Source: Firmicutes bacterium UBA5286
GTDB taxonomy: Bacteria; Bacillota; Proteinivoracia; UBA4975
NCBI GenBank assembly: GCA_002408465.1
Contig: DHSM01000010.1
Coordinates: 141,670 to 161,069, forward strand
Direction: 5' to 3'
Length of the DNA stretch: 19,400 nt
How positions within the stretch are numbered: position 1 is the stretch's first letter; each line of letters starts with the position of its first letter. A program made the position numbers and the translations under genes. The notes under the pieces are model-generated. The model did not search any database. It had not been told where the DNA came from and saw only the letters and a list, made by a program, of their open reading frames with translations. This document shows, piece after piece, positions 7,491 through 15,884 of this stretch.

Positions 7491-7522
7491 AAAAAGCCCG
7501 TGCTAGAATGCACGGGCTTTTT
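7491..7522 (-). terminator. Rho-independent terminator ending the radA-disA-psd-pssA run
   Basis: A perfect 13-base-pair stem (7491-7503 with 7510-7522) and a six-base loop. On the minus strand the 3' arm ends in TTTTT. The GC core is GCCCGTGC. The 5' arm and loop lie inside the pssA reading frame, and the TAG stop occupies 7503-7505 at the stem/loop border. Confidence 0.9.
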
Positions 7523-8201
7523 TGCGCTTTTGCCACAAATCTACAAGATAATTTTTAATGCCCAGGAGCATATAGATGACCAAGGGAACCATAAAAAATG
7601 CTGAGGCCCGCCAGCGCAGAAATATCACTGCCCCCACCAGCACTACCACTATAAAAAGGACGACAAATTTTGGAATGCCGACGGACTTAAAATCGGGATA
7701 TCTAAATGTGCTGATCATCAGCCAGGAAAGGAGAAGCAGCACAGCCAGCACGAGCCAGACACTGTGGTCTGGACTGCACAACAAGAACAAGGCCATCAGC
7801 CCGCCGGCCAGGGTGATGGGAACGCCGACAAAGAAGCCCTGGCCAGAAGTAAGCGCATTAAACCGGGCCAGGCGCAAGGCCCCCATCAGGGGAAAGGGCA
7901 GCATCGCCAGGATTCCCCATACCTCTCCCAGCTGCTTAAGGCTGACGGCGTAGGCCAACATTGCCGGAGCGACACCAAAGGTAACTAAATCAGACAAAGA
8001 GTCCAATTGCTTGCCAAATTCTGAGCTGACTTTGAGCAGCCTCGCCAGCCGGCCGTCAAACCCGTCAAAAAGCATCCCCATGACGATGAACACGGCCGCC
8101 CAATCTCCTCGGCCGTTATAGATAAAGACAAGAGATATCAGTCCGAAGATTAAATTGGCCAAAGTGCATAAACTGGGCACTATTTTTTTTATTCTCAGCA
8201 T
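7503..8201 (-). CDS. pssA: CDP-diacylglycerol-serine O-phosphatidyltransferase PssA
   Basis: Integral membrane enzyme making phosphatidylserine from CDP-diacylglycerol and L-serine. The 232-residue protein has several hydrophobic segments. The complete CDP-alcohol phosphotransferase motif runs from Asp46 to Asp71: DGFDGRLAR (46-54), Gly63, then Asp67 and Asp71. These Asps bind the metal and CDP. The ATG overlaps the psd stop by one base (TAATG) and GGGGAGG precedes it, so psd and pssA are translationally coupled. The last codons (KKARAF) are encoded by the 5' arm of the terminator. Substrate assignment to serine rather than glycerol-phosphate rests on overall similarity and on the psd neighbour. 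Confidence 0.93.
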   Translation of the reverse strand: MLRIKKIVPSLCTLANLIFGLISLVFIYNGRGDWAAVFIVMGMLFDGFDGRLARLLKVSSEFGKQLDSLSDLVTFGVAPAMLAYAVSLKQLGEVWGILAMLPFPLMGALRLARFNALTSGQGFFVGVPITLAGGLMALFLLCSPDHSVWLVLAVLLLLSWLMISTFRYPDFKSVGIPKFVVLFIVVVLVGAVIFLRWRASAFFMVPLVIYMLLGIKNYLVDLWQKRKKARAF

Positions 8202-8821
8202 TAATTTACCTCCCCGATAATGGTCAGGCCGGCTTGCACCTTATCCCCTTCGGCCACTAGCACTTTATAATTGGCGGGGAAGGTCACCTGAGTGCAAGAA
8301 CCCAATTTGATCATGCCTATTTTTTCGCCCTGAGCCACCTCCTGATCTTTATGAACCCAATTGACAGTTCTGCGGGCCATTATTCCGGCCACCTGAATCA
8401 CTTTTACCCTGATTTGTCCCTGGATGCAGTAACTGCGCTTTTCGTTGACAAGAGGAGCTTCGGGGTTCATAGCAGGCAGGAATTTGCCTGGCTGATGGCT
8501 GATTGACTCCACAACCCCAGCTATGGGGCTGCGGTTTACATGGACGCTTAAGGGGGACATAAAGATACTTACCTGCCAGGCACCAGCGCCAACATAAGCG
8601 CAATCGACGGAGGCAACCCGGGTCACCGTCCCGTCTGCGGGGGCAAGGATAATACTTTCTTTTTCCGGCGCCGGCCGGCGGGGATCCCGATAAAAGAAAA
8701 ATAAGAACGTCAGCAAAGCCAGAGGAACCAAGCTCAGAACAGGATAGATCCATGCCAGGATTGCCGTGATGAGCACCAGCAAAATTACTGCTGCCTTTGC
8801 CTGGGAAAAAGCCAATCTCAT
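8201..8821 (-). CDS. psd: Phosphatidylserine decarboxylase proenzyme, short form
   Basis: Decarboxylates phosphatidylserine to phosphatidylethanolamine through a pyruvoyl group made by self-cleavage. The 206-residue length and two N-terminal hydrophobic stretches (10-43) fit the short, membrane-anchored class. FYRDPRR (43-49), APADGTV (60-66) and SVHVNRSP (92-99) are conserved. The cleavage site is the Gly174-Ser175 pair in KLGSCTQV. Long Psd proteins usually read LGST and short ones FGSR, so LGSC is a variant, but the essential Ser is kept. The ATG has AGGGGG eight bases upstream, 11 bases after disA. Immediately followed by pssA, so the two steps of PE synthesis are coexpressed. Confidence 0.93.
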   Translation of the reverse strand: MRLAFSQAKAAVILLVLITAILAWIYPVLSLVPLALLTFLFFFYRDPRRPAPEKESIILAPADGTVTRVASVDCAYVGAGAWQVSIFMSPLSVHVNRSPIAGVVESISHQPGKFLPAMNPEAPLVNEKRSYCIQGQIRVKVIQVAGIMARRTVNWVHKDQEVAQGEKIGMIKLGSCTQVTFPANYKVLVAEGDKVQAGLTIIGEVN

Positions 8822-8832
8822 GACATAACCCC

Positions 8833-9930
8833 CTATATATTATGGCGGTCGACAATCAACTGCTGCTGCATGCGCAGCAGCCCTTCCTTAATGGACCTGG
8901 CCCTTACTTCGCCAATGCCTTCTACATCATCCAGCTCTTCGATGGATGCGGTGAGAATATCCTGCAAGGTGCCAAACACCGCTACCACATTATCAATTAC
9001 CGGCAGAGGCAGCCGGGGAATCTTGCTGAGAATGCGATGTCCCCTGGACAAGACAGGCTGGTCCAAGCTGCTGACTCCGCCGCCATAGCCCAAGATTTTG
9101 CTGAAATTAGTCTGATCAAGCAACTCTTCTGAAGAAAGGGCAGCCATGCCTGCCAGCACAGTGTCTAAAGAGCGGTCCTCACCGCTGGCCACATAGTCCT
9201 TAATCAGAAGGTAGCCTTCCTGATTGGTGTCGGCTACCAGTTCCTCCAATTGCAATTTTACCAACCGACCCTCGGTTCCCAATTCAACAATATACTTTGT
9301 TATCTCATTGACTACCCGCATAAGCATTTCAAAGCGCTGCAAGGCGGTGGTCACATCAGCCAGGAGCACCATATCCTCGAACTCCAGGACCAGCAATTTT
9401 GCAAGAGTCTCATTGAAGACAATTCTATACTTATCCAAGGTTTGGATTGCCTGATTGGCCTTGCTCAGAATGAGGCCAATATCCCGAAGGTAATATTTAA
9501 TGCTGCCTTTGTAAAGAGTGATGATGTTGCGGCGCTGAGAAATGGAGATTGTAAGCAAGCCGGTAGACCTGGCCACCCGCTCAGCTGTCCGGTGTCGGAT
9601 GCCGGTTTCAGAAGAAAGTACTGACTGATCCGGAAGCAGCATAGCGTTGACATACAGTATGCGCTTGGTATCACTGCTGAGTATAATTGCCCCGTCCATT
9701 TTTGCCAGCTCATATAAATGGGCAGGGGTGAATTCGGTGTCCAGGCGAAAACCGCCGTCGACTATGGCATTGATTGCTGGGTTTTCCCCAATGACAATCA
9801 AAGCGCCAGTCTTGGCCCGAAGTACGTTATCTAACCCTTCCCGGAGAGGTGTTCCGGGAGCAACCATTCGCAAAATCTGATGTACGCCATCGTTAGGCAA
9901 ATGAATTTCAGCTATTGTCCCCACCTCCAA
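8833..9930 (-). CDS. disA: DNA integrity scanning diadenylate cyclase DisA
   Basis: Forms cyclic di-AMP from two ATP and scans DNA for branched structures. The N-terminal DAC domain has the Asp-Gly-Ala motif (MDGAIILS, 78-85) and ETGIRHRTAERVA (108-120). A helical linker and a C-terminal helix-hairpin-helix domain (DDVEGIGEVRARSIKEG) follow. The length is close to Bacillus DisA (360). The start is uncertain: the frame begins at TTG 9930 and has GTG 9924, but both touch the only good ribosome site (GGAGGTG, 9928-9922), which points to about 9915, where the codon is ATA. I give the longest version. The N-terminal ~23 bases overlap radA, so the genes are coupled, as in Bacillus, where RadA interacts with DisA. 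Confidence 0.95.
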   Translation of the reverse strand: MEVGTIAEIHLPNDGVHQILRMVAPGTPLREGLDNVLRAKTGALIVIGENPAINAIVDGGFRLDTEFTPAHLYELAKMDGAIILSSDTKRILYVNAMLLPDQSVLSSETGIRHRTAERVARSTGLLTISISQRRNIITLYKGSIKYYLRDIGLILSKANQAIQTLDKYRIVFNETLAKLLVLEFEDMVLLADVTTALQRFEMLMRVVNEITKYIVELGTEGRLVKLQLEELVADTNQEGYLLIKDYVASGEDRSLDTVLAGMAALSSEELLDQTNFSKILGYGGGVSSLDQPVLSRGHRILSKIPRLPLPVIDNVVAVFGTLQDILTASIEELDDVEGIGEVRARSIKEGLLRMQQQLIVDRHNI

Positions 9931-11272
9931 ATGCTATTTTTAGGGCCTCAGATATGCCTGAAACCGGGTGGACCGCAAGGGATTCGGGAAGATTCATATC
10001 ACTAAATTCTGGGACTATGGCTGTAGTGAACCCCAGCTTTGCTGCCTCCCGCAATCTTTGATCCAAGCGGGAAACCGCCCGGATTTCTCCGGTAAGCCCG
10101 ACTTCGCCAACAGCCAGCAACTGGGGAAGGAGTTTTTTATCCCTGAAGGCCGAAGCTGCAGCCAAAACAACTGCCAAGTCTACAGCGGGCTCGTTAATTT
10201 GCACGCCGCCAACTACGTTGACATATATATCATTCCCCTGCAGAAGCAAGCCTCCTCTTTTCTCCAAAACCGCCAGGAGCAAGGACATGCGGTTGTAGTC
10301 CAGCCCGTCCGCCATCCGCCTGGGAGTGGCAAAACCTGAGGCTGCGACCAGGGCCTGGATTTCTACCAACAGCGGCCTAGAACCCTCCATGGTGGCAGTT
10401 ACCACGGCACCGGGCTGGCTGCCTCCCTGAGAGAGAAACAGCTGGGATGGATTGTTCACCGCTTCCAGACCGGCGGCAGTCATCAAAAACACGCCAATCT
10501 CGTTGGTGGAGCCAAATCTGTTTTTGACGCAGCGCAGAAGACGAAAGACATGATGGCGGTCACCTTCGAAGTACAAGACGCAGTCCACCATATGTTCAAG
10601 GGTTTTTGGCCCCGCCAGCCCTCCATCCTTGGTGACATGACCTACCAGAAGGATGCTGCACCCGGCATCTTTCGCCAGGCGCATGAGGCGGGCAGTGCAC
10701 TCGCGAATTTGCGAAACAGTGCCCGGTGAAGAAGTGAGATTGTCACTGAATATCGTTTGAATTGAATCAATAATCACTATGGCTGGATGAGCGCTGCGAA
10801 TGGTATCTTCGACAATTTCCAGGCTGTGCTCAGCCAGCAGCAGTATCGAGGGATGAAGAGCATCCAGACGCCGGGCCCGCAGGCCAACCTGCTGAACAGA
10901 TTCTTCCCCAGTAACGTACAGCACATCGCTGCCCCCTGCGGCCAGAGCCCGGGCAGTCTGGAGCAGCAAAGTGGATTTGCCTATTCCCGGCTCGCCGCCA
11001 AACAAAACCAGAGAGCCGGGTATAATTCCACCACCCAACACCCGGTCCAGTTCGGAAATGCCTGTCACCAAGCGTATGTCGCCGGAAATATCTATTTCCG
11101 TTATCGCCACCGGCTCAAGGGCATGTGTTCGCCTGCCTGCAGGCGCCTTTTCATCGGGGACACGAAATTCTTCAAAGCTGTTCCATTCCTGGCAGGAAGG
11201 GCAGCGGCCAAGCCAGCGTATGGTTTCATACCCGCAGTTATTGCACAAAAACATGGTCTTTTTTTTCGCCAT
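9908..11272 (-). CDS. radA: DNA repair protein RadA (Sms)
   Basis: RecA-like ATPase that drives branch migration during recombination and repair. The 454-residue protein is full length. An N-terminal zinc finger has Cys10, Cys13, Cys24 and Cys27. Walker A is GGEPGIGKST (92-101) and Walker B AIVIIDS (164-170). The RadA-specific KNRFGST motif is at 250-256. A Lon-protease-like C-terminal domain runs from about 275 to the end. The ATG has GAGGTG ten bases upstream. A terminator separates it from clpC, and one or two TATAAT elements lie in the gap, so it probably begins a new transcript with disA, psd and pssA. Confidence 0.96.
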   Translation of the reverse strand: MAKKKTMFLCNNCGYETIRWLGRCPSCQEWNSFEEFRVPDEKAPAGRRTHALEPVAITEIDISGDIRLVTGISELDRVLGGGIIPGSLVLFGGEPGIGKSTLLLQTARALAAGGSDVLYVTGEESVQQVGLRARRLDALHPSILLLAEHSLEIVEDTIRSAHPAIVIIDSIQTIFSDNLTSSPGTVSQIRECTARLMRLAKDAGCSILLVGHVTKDGGLAGPKTLEHMVDCVLYFEGDRHHVFRLLRCVKNRFGSTNEIGVFLMTAAGLEAVNNPSQLFLSQGGSQPGAVVTATMEGSRPLLVEIQALVAASGFATPRRMADGLDYNRMSLLLAVLEKRGGLLLQGNDIYVNVVGGVQINEPAVDLAVVLAAASAFRDKKLLPQLLAVGEVGLTGEIRAVSRLDQRLREAAKLGFTTAIVPEFSDMNLPESLAVHPVSGISEALKIAFGGGDNS

Positions 11273-11293
11273 ATTTTATTTACACCTCATGTG

Positions 11294-11327
11294 ATTATAC
11301 CATTTATATTCTAGGCGGGCTATTATA
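11294..11327 (-). promoter_or_regulatory. Candidate -10 elements for radA
   Basis: Between the clpC terminator and radA two TATAAT hexamers occur on the minus strand, at 11327-11322 and 11299-11294. The nearer one is an extended -10 (TGGTATAAT, 11302-11294). Neither has a convincing -35 at 16-18 bases. The nearer would start transcription almost at the ribosome site, the farther would give a leader of about 43 bases. A promoter here is expected from the terminator; which element is used is unclear. Confidence 0.45.
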
Positions 11328-11362
11328 AATCCTTTTATCCACGGGGGGCCGGCAGGCTAAAC

Positions 11363-11388
11363 AAAAAAAGAGCCCGGAAACGGGCTCT
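11363..11388 (-). terminator. Rho-independent terminator of the ctsR-mcsA-mcsB-clpC operon
   Basis: On the minus strand AGAGCCCG (11388-11381) and CGGGCTCT (11376-11369) form an eight-base-pair stem around a TTTC loop, followed by a run of seven T (11369-11363). It begins four bases after the clpC stop codon. Confidence 0.9.
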
Positions 11389-11392
11389 GGAC

Positions 11393-13846
11393 TTAGACTT
11401 CTGTTTTTTTAGCGTCTTTGCCGAAGATAAGTTTGCCCTCGGCAGCATCAACCAGGATATTCTCGCCGGCGGCAAAGCTGCCTTTAAGAAGTTCTTCGGA
11501 AATCTCATCTTCAATCAGGCGCTGAATTGCTCGGCGCAGAGGCCTGGCTCCATATGTCGGGTCAAACCCCTGGTCAACCAGGAGATTGCGGGCAGCTTCG
11601 GTTACGGAAATGGTCAAGTCTAATTCTTTGAGCTTGCCTGCCAGTTCAGCCAGCATCAGATCGACGATGCTGTGAATATGCTGGCGGTCCAAGGCGTGGA
11701 AGACAATAACATCGTCAATGCGGTTGAGGAATTCTGGCCTGAATGTGCGCTTTAGTTCACCGGTGACCTGTTCCTTCATGTTTTCGTAATTCTGGCCCTC
11801 ACCTTCAGGGCGGAAGCCTAAGACCTTATCCTGGCGCAGCAGATGGGCGCCGACATTTGAAGTCATAATGATGATGGTGTTGCGGAAATCTACCCGCCGG
11901 CCCTGACCATCAGTAAGAATGCCATCTTCCAGGACCTGAAGCAAGGTGTTGAACACATCGGGATGAGCCTTCTCGATTTCATCCAGCAAGATTACCGAGT
12001 AAGGCCGGCGGCGCACTTTTTCAGTAAGCTGTCCGCCTTCATCGTACCCTACATAGCCGGGTGGAGCGCCAATCAGCCTTGCGGTGGTGTGTTTTTCCAT
12101 GTATTCGGACATATCCAGACGAATCATAGCATCCTCGTCTCCGAACATGGCCTCGGCCAGGGCCCGGGCCAGTTCCGTCTTGCCGACACCGGTGGGACCG
12201 AGAAAGATGAAGGAACCGATGGGACGTTTGGGATCCTTGAGGCCGGCCCTGGCCCTGCGCACTGCCCGGGAAATAGAGTGCACTGCTTCTTGCTGGCCGA
12301 TAACCCGCTTGTGCAGCTCCTCTTCCAGGTTAAGCAGACGCTGAGATTCCTCCTGAGCCAGGCGGGTAACAGGAATTCCGGTCCAACTGGAGACAATATG
12401 GGCGATGTCATCAGGGGTGATTTCAGTCTTCTCCCGTACCTGCCTGTTCTCCCATTCATCTTTGCGCTCTTTCAGCTGCTGCTGGAGATTTTGTTTGCGG
12501 TCTCTCAGCTGGGCAGCCTTTTCATACTCTTCGCTGCTGACTGCGGCAGCCATTTCTTTTTCAACAACTTCCAGCTCCTGTTCCAGCTGCTTTAAATCTG
12601 GCGGCGCTGTATAGATAAGCAAGCGTTGCCTGGAAGCGGCTTCGTCGATGAGGTCAATGGCCTTATCAGGCAGGAAGCGGTCGGGAATATAGCGGGCAGA
12701 CATCTTGACAGCTGCCTCAATAGCATCATCGGGAATTTTTACCCGGTGGTGAGCCTCATAGCGGTCGCGCAGGCCTTTGAGTATAGCCACTGCCTCTTCC
12801 GGGGCAGGCTCACCCACGGTGATGGGCTGGAAGCGGCGCTCAAGGGCGGCATCCTTTTCGATATACTTGCGATATTCATCCGATGTAGTTGCGCCAATGG
12901 CCTGGAGCTCGCCCCTGGATAGGGCAGGTTTAATAATATTAGCGGCGTCCAGAGCCCCTTCGGCGCCGCCGGCTCCGATGAGGGTATGGAGTTCGTCGAT
13001 GAAGAGAATTACATTGCCAACTGCCTTTAACTCATCCATCATCTTCTTGAACCGCTCTTCAAACTCGCCTCTGTACTTGGTCCCGGCCACCATCGAAGAT
13101 AACTCAAGAGTCACAAGGCGCTTGTCTCTCAGCAGCTCGGGAACCTGTCCGGCGTTGATGCGCTGGGCAAGGCCCTCGGCAATGGCAGTCTTGCCTACTC
13201 CCGGTTCGCCTATGAGGCAGGGATTGTTTTTGGTCCGGCGGCTGAGGACTTGGATTACCCGCTCAACTTCCTTTTCTCTGCCTATTACGGGATCGAGCTT
13301 GCCTTCCGCCGCATCCTTGGTCAGGTCCCGGCCAAAAGAATCCAGGACGGGAGTTGCCTTGCCTTTTGCCTGAGCCTGGGTTTTACCCATGGGGCCCGAG
13401 CCGTGTGGAGCAGCTTGCCCCATGGCTTCCATCAGACTTGTATAAACATTCTCCAAGCTGATGTTATTTGCCTGCAGCAAGCGGGCGGCGATTCCCTCTC
13501 CTTCCCGAAGCAATCCCAACAGCAGGTGTTCTGTTCCTACATAGTTATGGCCCATCTCTCTGGCCTCCACAGCTGCCAGTTCCAGGACCCGTTTAATCCG
13601 GGGCGAAAAAGGCACAGCCTGGCCGGAAATGTGGGGATTTGCGCCCATAACCTCTTTGACCTGGGCATAAAGGCCTTGGGCAGAGATTCCCCGTTGAGCC
13701 AATACTTTGGCAGCCACCCCCTGTTCCTCGGCGGCGAGACTGAGGAGCAAGTGCTCAGTGCCGACTATTGAATGGCCCATCTGCATTGCCAGCTGTTGAG
13801 CTTTCATTATTGTCATTTTTGCTCGTTCTGTATAATTATCAAACAT
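11393..13846 (-). CDS. clpC: AAA+ ATPase ClpC, Hsp100 unfoldase of ClpCP protease
   Basis: Unfolds proteins, including phospho-arginine-tagged ones, and feeds them to ClpP. The 817-residue protein is full length. Two N-terminal Clp repeats lie within 1-143 (HSIVGTEHLLL and HNYVGTEHLLL). The first AAA+ module has Walker A GEPGVGKT (213-220) and Walker B ILFIDE (280-285). A coiled middle domain with a UVR motif (about 427-462) distinguishes ClpC from ClpB. The second module has Walker A GPTGVGKT (550-557) and Walker B ILLDE (619-623). VLGF (675-678) is the likely ClpP-docking loop. AGGAGG precedes the ATG, 17 bases after mcsB. It is last in the CtsR-controlled operon; no clpP is in the window. 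Confidence 0.97.
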   Translation of the reverse strand: MFDNYTERAKMTIMKAQQLAMQMGHSIVGTEHLLLSLAAEEQGVAAKVLAQRGISAQGLYAQVKEVMGANPHISGQAVPFSPRIKRVLELAAVEAREMGHNYVGTEHLLLGLLREGEGIAARLLQANNISLENVYTSLMEAMGQAAPHGSGPMGKTQAQAKGKATPVLDSFGRDLTKDAAEGKLDPVIGREKEVERVIQVLSRRTKNNPCLIGEPGVGKTAIAEGLAQRINAGQVPELLRDKRLVTLELSSMVAGTKYRGEFEERFKKMMDELKAVGNVILFIDELHTLIGAGGAEGALDAANIIKPALSRGELQAIGATTSDEYRKYIEKDAALERRFQPITVGEPAPEEAVAILKGLRDRYEAHHRVKIPDDAIEAAVKMSARYIPDRFLPDKAIDLIDEAASRQRLLIYTAPPDLKQLEQELEVVEKEMAAAVSSEEYEKAAQLRDRKQNLQQQLKERKDEWENRQVREKTEITPDDIAHIVSSWTGIPVTRLAQEESQRLLNLEEELHKRVIGQQEAVHSISRAVRRARAGLKDPKRPIGSFIFLGPTGVGKTELARALAEAMFGDEDAMIRLDMSEYMEKHTTARLIGAPPGYVGYDEGGQLTEKVRRRPYSVILLDEIEKAHPDVFNTLLQVLEDGILTDGQGRRVDFRNTIIIMTSNVGAHLLRQDKVLGFRPEGEGQNYENMKEQVTGELKRTFRPEFLNRIDDVIVFHALDRQHIHSIVDLMLAELAGKLKELDLTISVTEAARNLLVDQGFDPTYGARPLRRAIQRLIEDEISEELLKGSFAAGENILVDAAEGKLIFGKDAKKTEV

Positions 13847-13863
13847 ATTTTTGCCTCCTGTTA

Positions 13864-14919
13864 TTATTTTTTCACTAATTCGCGAATCAGTTCAGCCCGC
13901 TTGACATCCCGTTGCCGGGGGGACAAAACCTGGTTATATATTTTTTGCAGATATCCTGGCTGGGCAAAAACCAGCAGTTCTTGTAAAATCCGTGGGTTTA
14001 GCCCCTCTAAAATGTTCAGGTCTAGTCCTAAGCGCAGCAGAGATACATACTCCATTGCTTCTGTAGAAGTGATCACCCTGGCGTTGGCCAAAATTCCATA
14101 GGCACGCCACACCCTGTCACTGAGGGCGAGATTATCGGTTCCCGCCAATTTTTGGCGGGCGTCTAATTCCTGGCAGATGACCTGGTCAGTTACCCGGTTG
14201 AGAGCTTCAATGATATCTTCTTCCCTTTGTCCTAAAGTAATTTGATTGGAAATCTGATAAACATTGCCCTGGGCTTCTGAACCCTCGCCAAACATGCCTC
14301 GAACCATAACCCCCACCTTGGATATGGTGCCCAACACCAAGGCGAGCTGGCCGCTAAAGGCCAGGCCAGGCAGGTGCAGCATTATCGAAGCGCGCATGCC
14401 GGTGCCCACATTGGTGGGGCAACAAGTCAGGTAGCCCGTTTGGGAAGACCAGGCGTAGCAAAAGCCGGCATCAAAAAGATCGTCCACCTGGCTGGCCAAG
14501 TTCCAGGCTTCTCTTAACTGGGATCCGGACATAAGGGACTGAATTCGAAGGTGGTCTTCCTCATTGACCATGACACTTACCGATTCATCCTTGTTGACCA
14601 GGACGCCTCCGTATCCCTGCCTTGCAAGCTTGGGGCTGATTAAGTGCTTGTCTGCCAGGGCCAGGCGCTCGTTTTCAGGGATGTCTTTGATAGAAATATA
14701 GTCAGTGATGCCAAGAGATTCCAGCCCGCCGGTATTCCACCAGCGGCGAACTTTCTGTTCTACCTCTTCCAGCTGAGAAGGTGATGCCCGGCCAGGGAAT
14801 GGGTACTCCGCTAAGTTTCTGGCCAGACGCACTCTTGAGCTGATGGCCACAGAATTGTTTGGACCATCCCCGGTCATCCATCGGCTCAGCGATTGTTTGA
14901 GAATATTATCGAGACTCAT
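13864..14919 (-). CDS. mcsB: Protein-arginine kinase McsB
   Basis: Phosphorylates arginines on CtsR and damaged proteins, marking them for ClpCP. The 351-residue protein is a phosphagen-kinase-fold enzyme: SSRVRLARN (27-35), NEEDHLR (119-125), the active-site CCPTNVGTG (166-174) and GEGSEAQG (211-218). RDVKRA at 337-342 matches the RDxxRA pocket that binds phospho-arginine in the Bacillus enzyme and stimulates activity. All elements needed for activity appear intact. The start ATG is 12 bases after the mcsA stop, with a G-rich ribosome site. Its activator McsA is encoded immediately upstream. Confidence 0.97.
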   Translation of the reverse strand: MSLDNILKQSLSRWMTGDGPNNSVAISSRVRLARNLAEYPFPGRASPSQLEEVEQKVRRWWNTGGLESLGITDYISIKDIPENERLALADKHLISPKLARQGYGGVLVNKDESVSVMVNEEDHLRIQSLMSGSQLREAWNLASQVDDLFDAGFCYAWSSQTGYLTCCPTNVGTGMRASIMLHLPGLAFSGQLALVLGTISKVGVMVRGMFGEGSEAQGNVYQISNQITLGQREEDIIEALNRVTDQVICQELDARQKLAGTDNLALSDRVWRAYGILANARVITSTEAMEYVSLLRLGLDLNILEGLNPRILQELLVFAQPGYLQKIYNQVLSPRQRDVKRAELIRELVKK

Positions 14920-14931
14920 ATACCTGCCCCC

Positions 14932-15408
14932 CTAATCCTTTTGCAGTCCGCGAATGCGATCCCGCAGCCTGGCGGCGTCTTCAAAGCGCTCTTCTCTGAT
15001 GGCGACTTGAAGTTTTTCTTTGAGTTCACCCATCTCCCGCTGGGCCCGGGCCCGTTCGCCGGCGCTGCGGGGAATTTTGCCGGTATGGGCGGTTCTGCCC
15101 TGAACCCGGCCGATAATCGTATTGACTAAGGTCGCCCAGGTCTGGTAACACTGACCGCAGCCAAAGCGACCGTTTTGGCGCAACTCCACTTCTGTCAGGC
15201 CGCAGCCGGGACAAGATTTGCCTTTGTCAACTGAATCAGAGCCCCAGTCAACCATTCCCGCCAACATCTTATGCAGGGCAAAGACCGAATCTGCCTGGCC
15301 GCTCTGCTGAGCGCACTGATGGCAAAGATGGATTTCGGTTTTTTTGTTGTTGACAATTTGCGTGATGCTGATTCTGGCTTCCCGTTCCCCACAGTTCTGA
15401 CAAAGCAT
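14932..15408 (-). CDS. mcsA: McsA, zinc-binding activator of McsB
   Basis: Adaptor that activates the McsB kinase and joins in CtsR control. The 158-residue protein has four CxxC pairs: Cys3/Cys6, Cys29/Cys32, Cys66/Cys69 and Cys84/Cys87, all complete. A C-terminal coiled UVR motif (about 120-157, EKLQVAIREERFEDAARLRD) resembles that of ClpC and UvrB. AGGGAGG lies eight bases before the ATG, and the start is three bases past the ctsR stop, so ribosome site and ctsR end overlap. That leader also contains the word GGTATAATC seen at other promoters here. Confidence 0.95.
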   Translation of the reverse strand: MLCQNCGEREARISITQIVNNKKTEIHLCHQCAQQSGQADSVFALHKMLAGMVDWGSDSVDKGKSCPGCGLTEVELRQNGRFGCGQCYQTWATLVNTIIGRVQGRTAHTGKIPRSAGERARAQREMGELKEKLQVAIREERFEDAARLRDRIRGLQKD

Positions 15409-15410
15409 GA

Positions 15411-15869
15411 TTATACCTCCCTAATGATGGCTTCCACCATGGCCAACAGTATTCTGTAGCGCAATTCGCCTCTGGCCGGCGCCGGGATATTCAGTACCGC
15501 TGGATCCATAACTGCAGACATTATCTGGGCCTCTCTCGGATCAATCAGGCCTTGGTCATGAAGCCAGTGAAGAAAGTCTATAGCCTGGCGCTGGCTGAGC
15601 TCCTCCCCCAATTCGTCCAAGACAGGCAATATCATCTCGAGTTTGTCCAAGTCCAGACGAATGAGGCGAATAAATCCGCCGCCCCCCCGCTGACTTTCTG
15701 TGACATAACCTCTTTGCGGGTTAAACCTGGTTTGGATGACATAGTTAATCTGGGAGGGAGCACAGCCAAAATGCTGGGCCAACTCATTGCGCCGGAGCAG
15801 TACCATATTATCCATGCTTTCATCCAGCAATGTCTTGATATAAAGTTCTATGATATCAACAAGATTCAT
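15411..15869 (-). CDS. ctsR: CtsR, repressor of class III heat-shock genes
   Basis: Dimeric winged-helix repressor of clp genes, released on heat or protein stress and degraded after McsB action. The 152-residue protein has a helix-turn-helix near 25-48 (RRNELAQHFGCAPSQINYV) and a wing with RGGGGFIRLIR (61-71). The glycine-rich loop in the wing is the known thermosensor in Bacillus CtsR. The C-terminal helical half is the dimer and McsB/McsA-response region. The ATG has AGGGGTGGG just upstream. The gene heads the operon and has a good CtsR operator over its own transcription start, so autoregulation is strongly indicated. Confidence 0.96.
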   Translation of the reverse strand: MNLVDIIELYIKTLLDESMDNMVLLRRNELAQHFGCAPSQINYVIQTRFNPQRGYVTESQRGGGGFIRLIRLDLDKLEMILPVLDELGEELSQRQAIDFLHWLHDQGLIDPREAQIMSAVMDPAVLNIPAPARGELRYRILLAMVEAIIREV

Positions 15870-15884
15870 AATCCCACCCCTGAC

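Noticed and set aside
8349..8855. 168-codon minus-strand frame overlapping psd
   Set aside because: It is an alternative frame of psd; the psd frame carries all the family motifs and the ribosome site.
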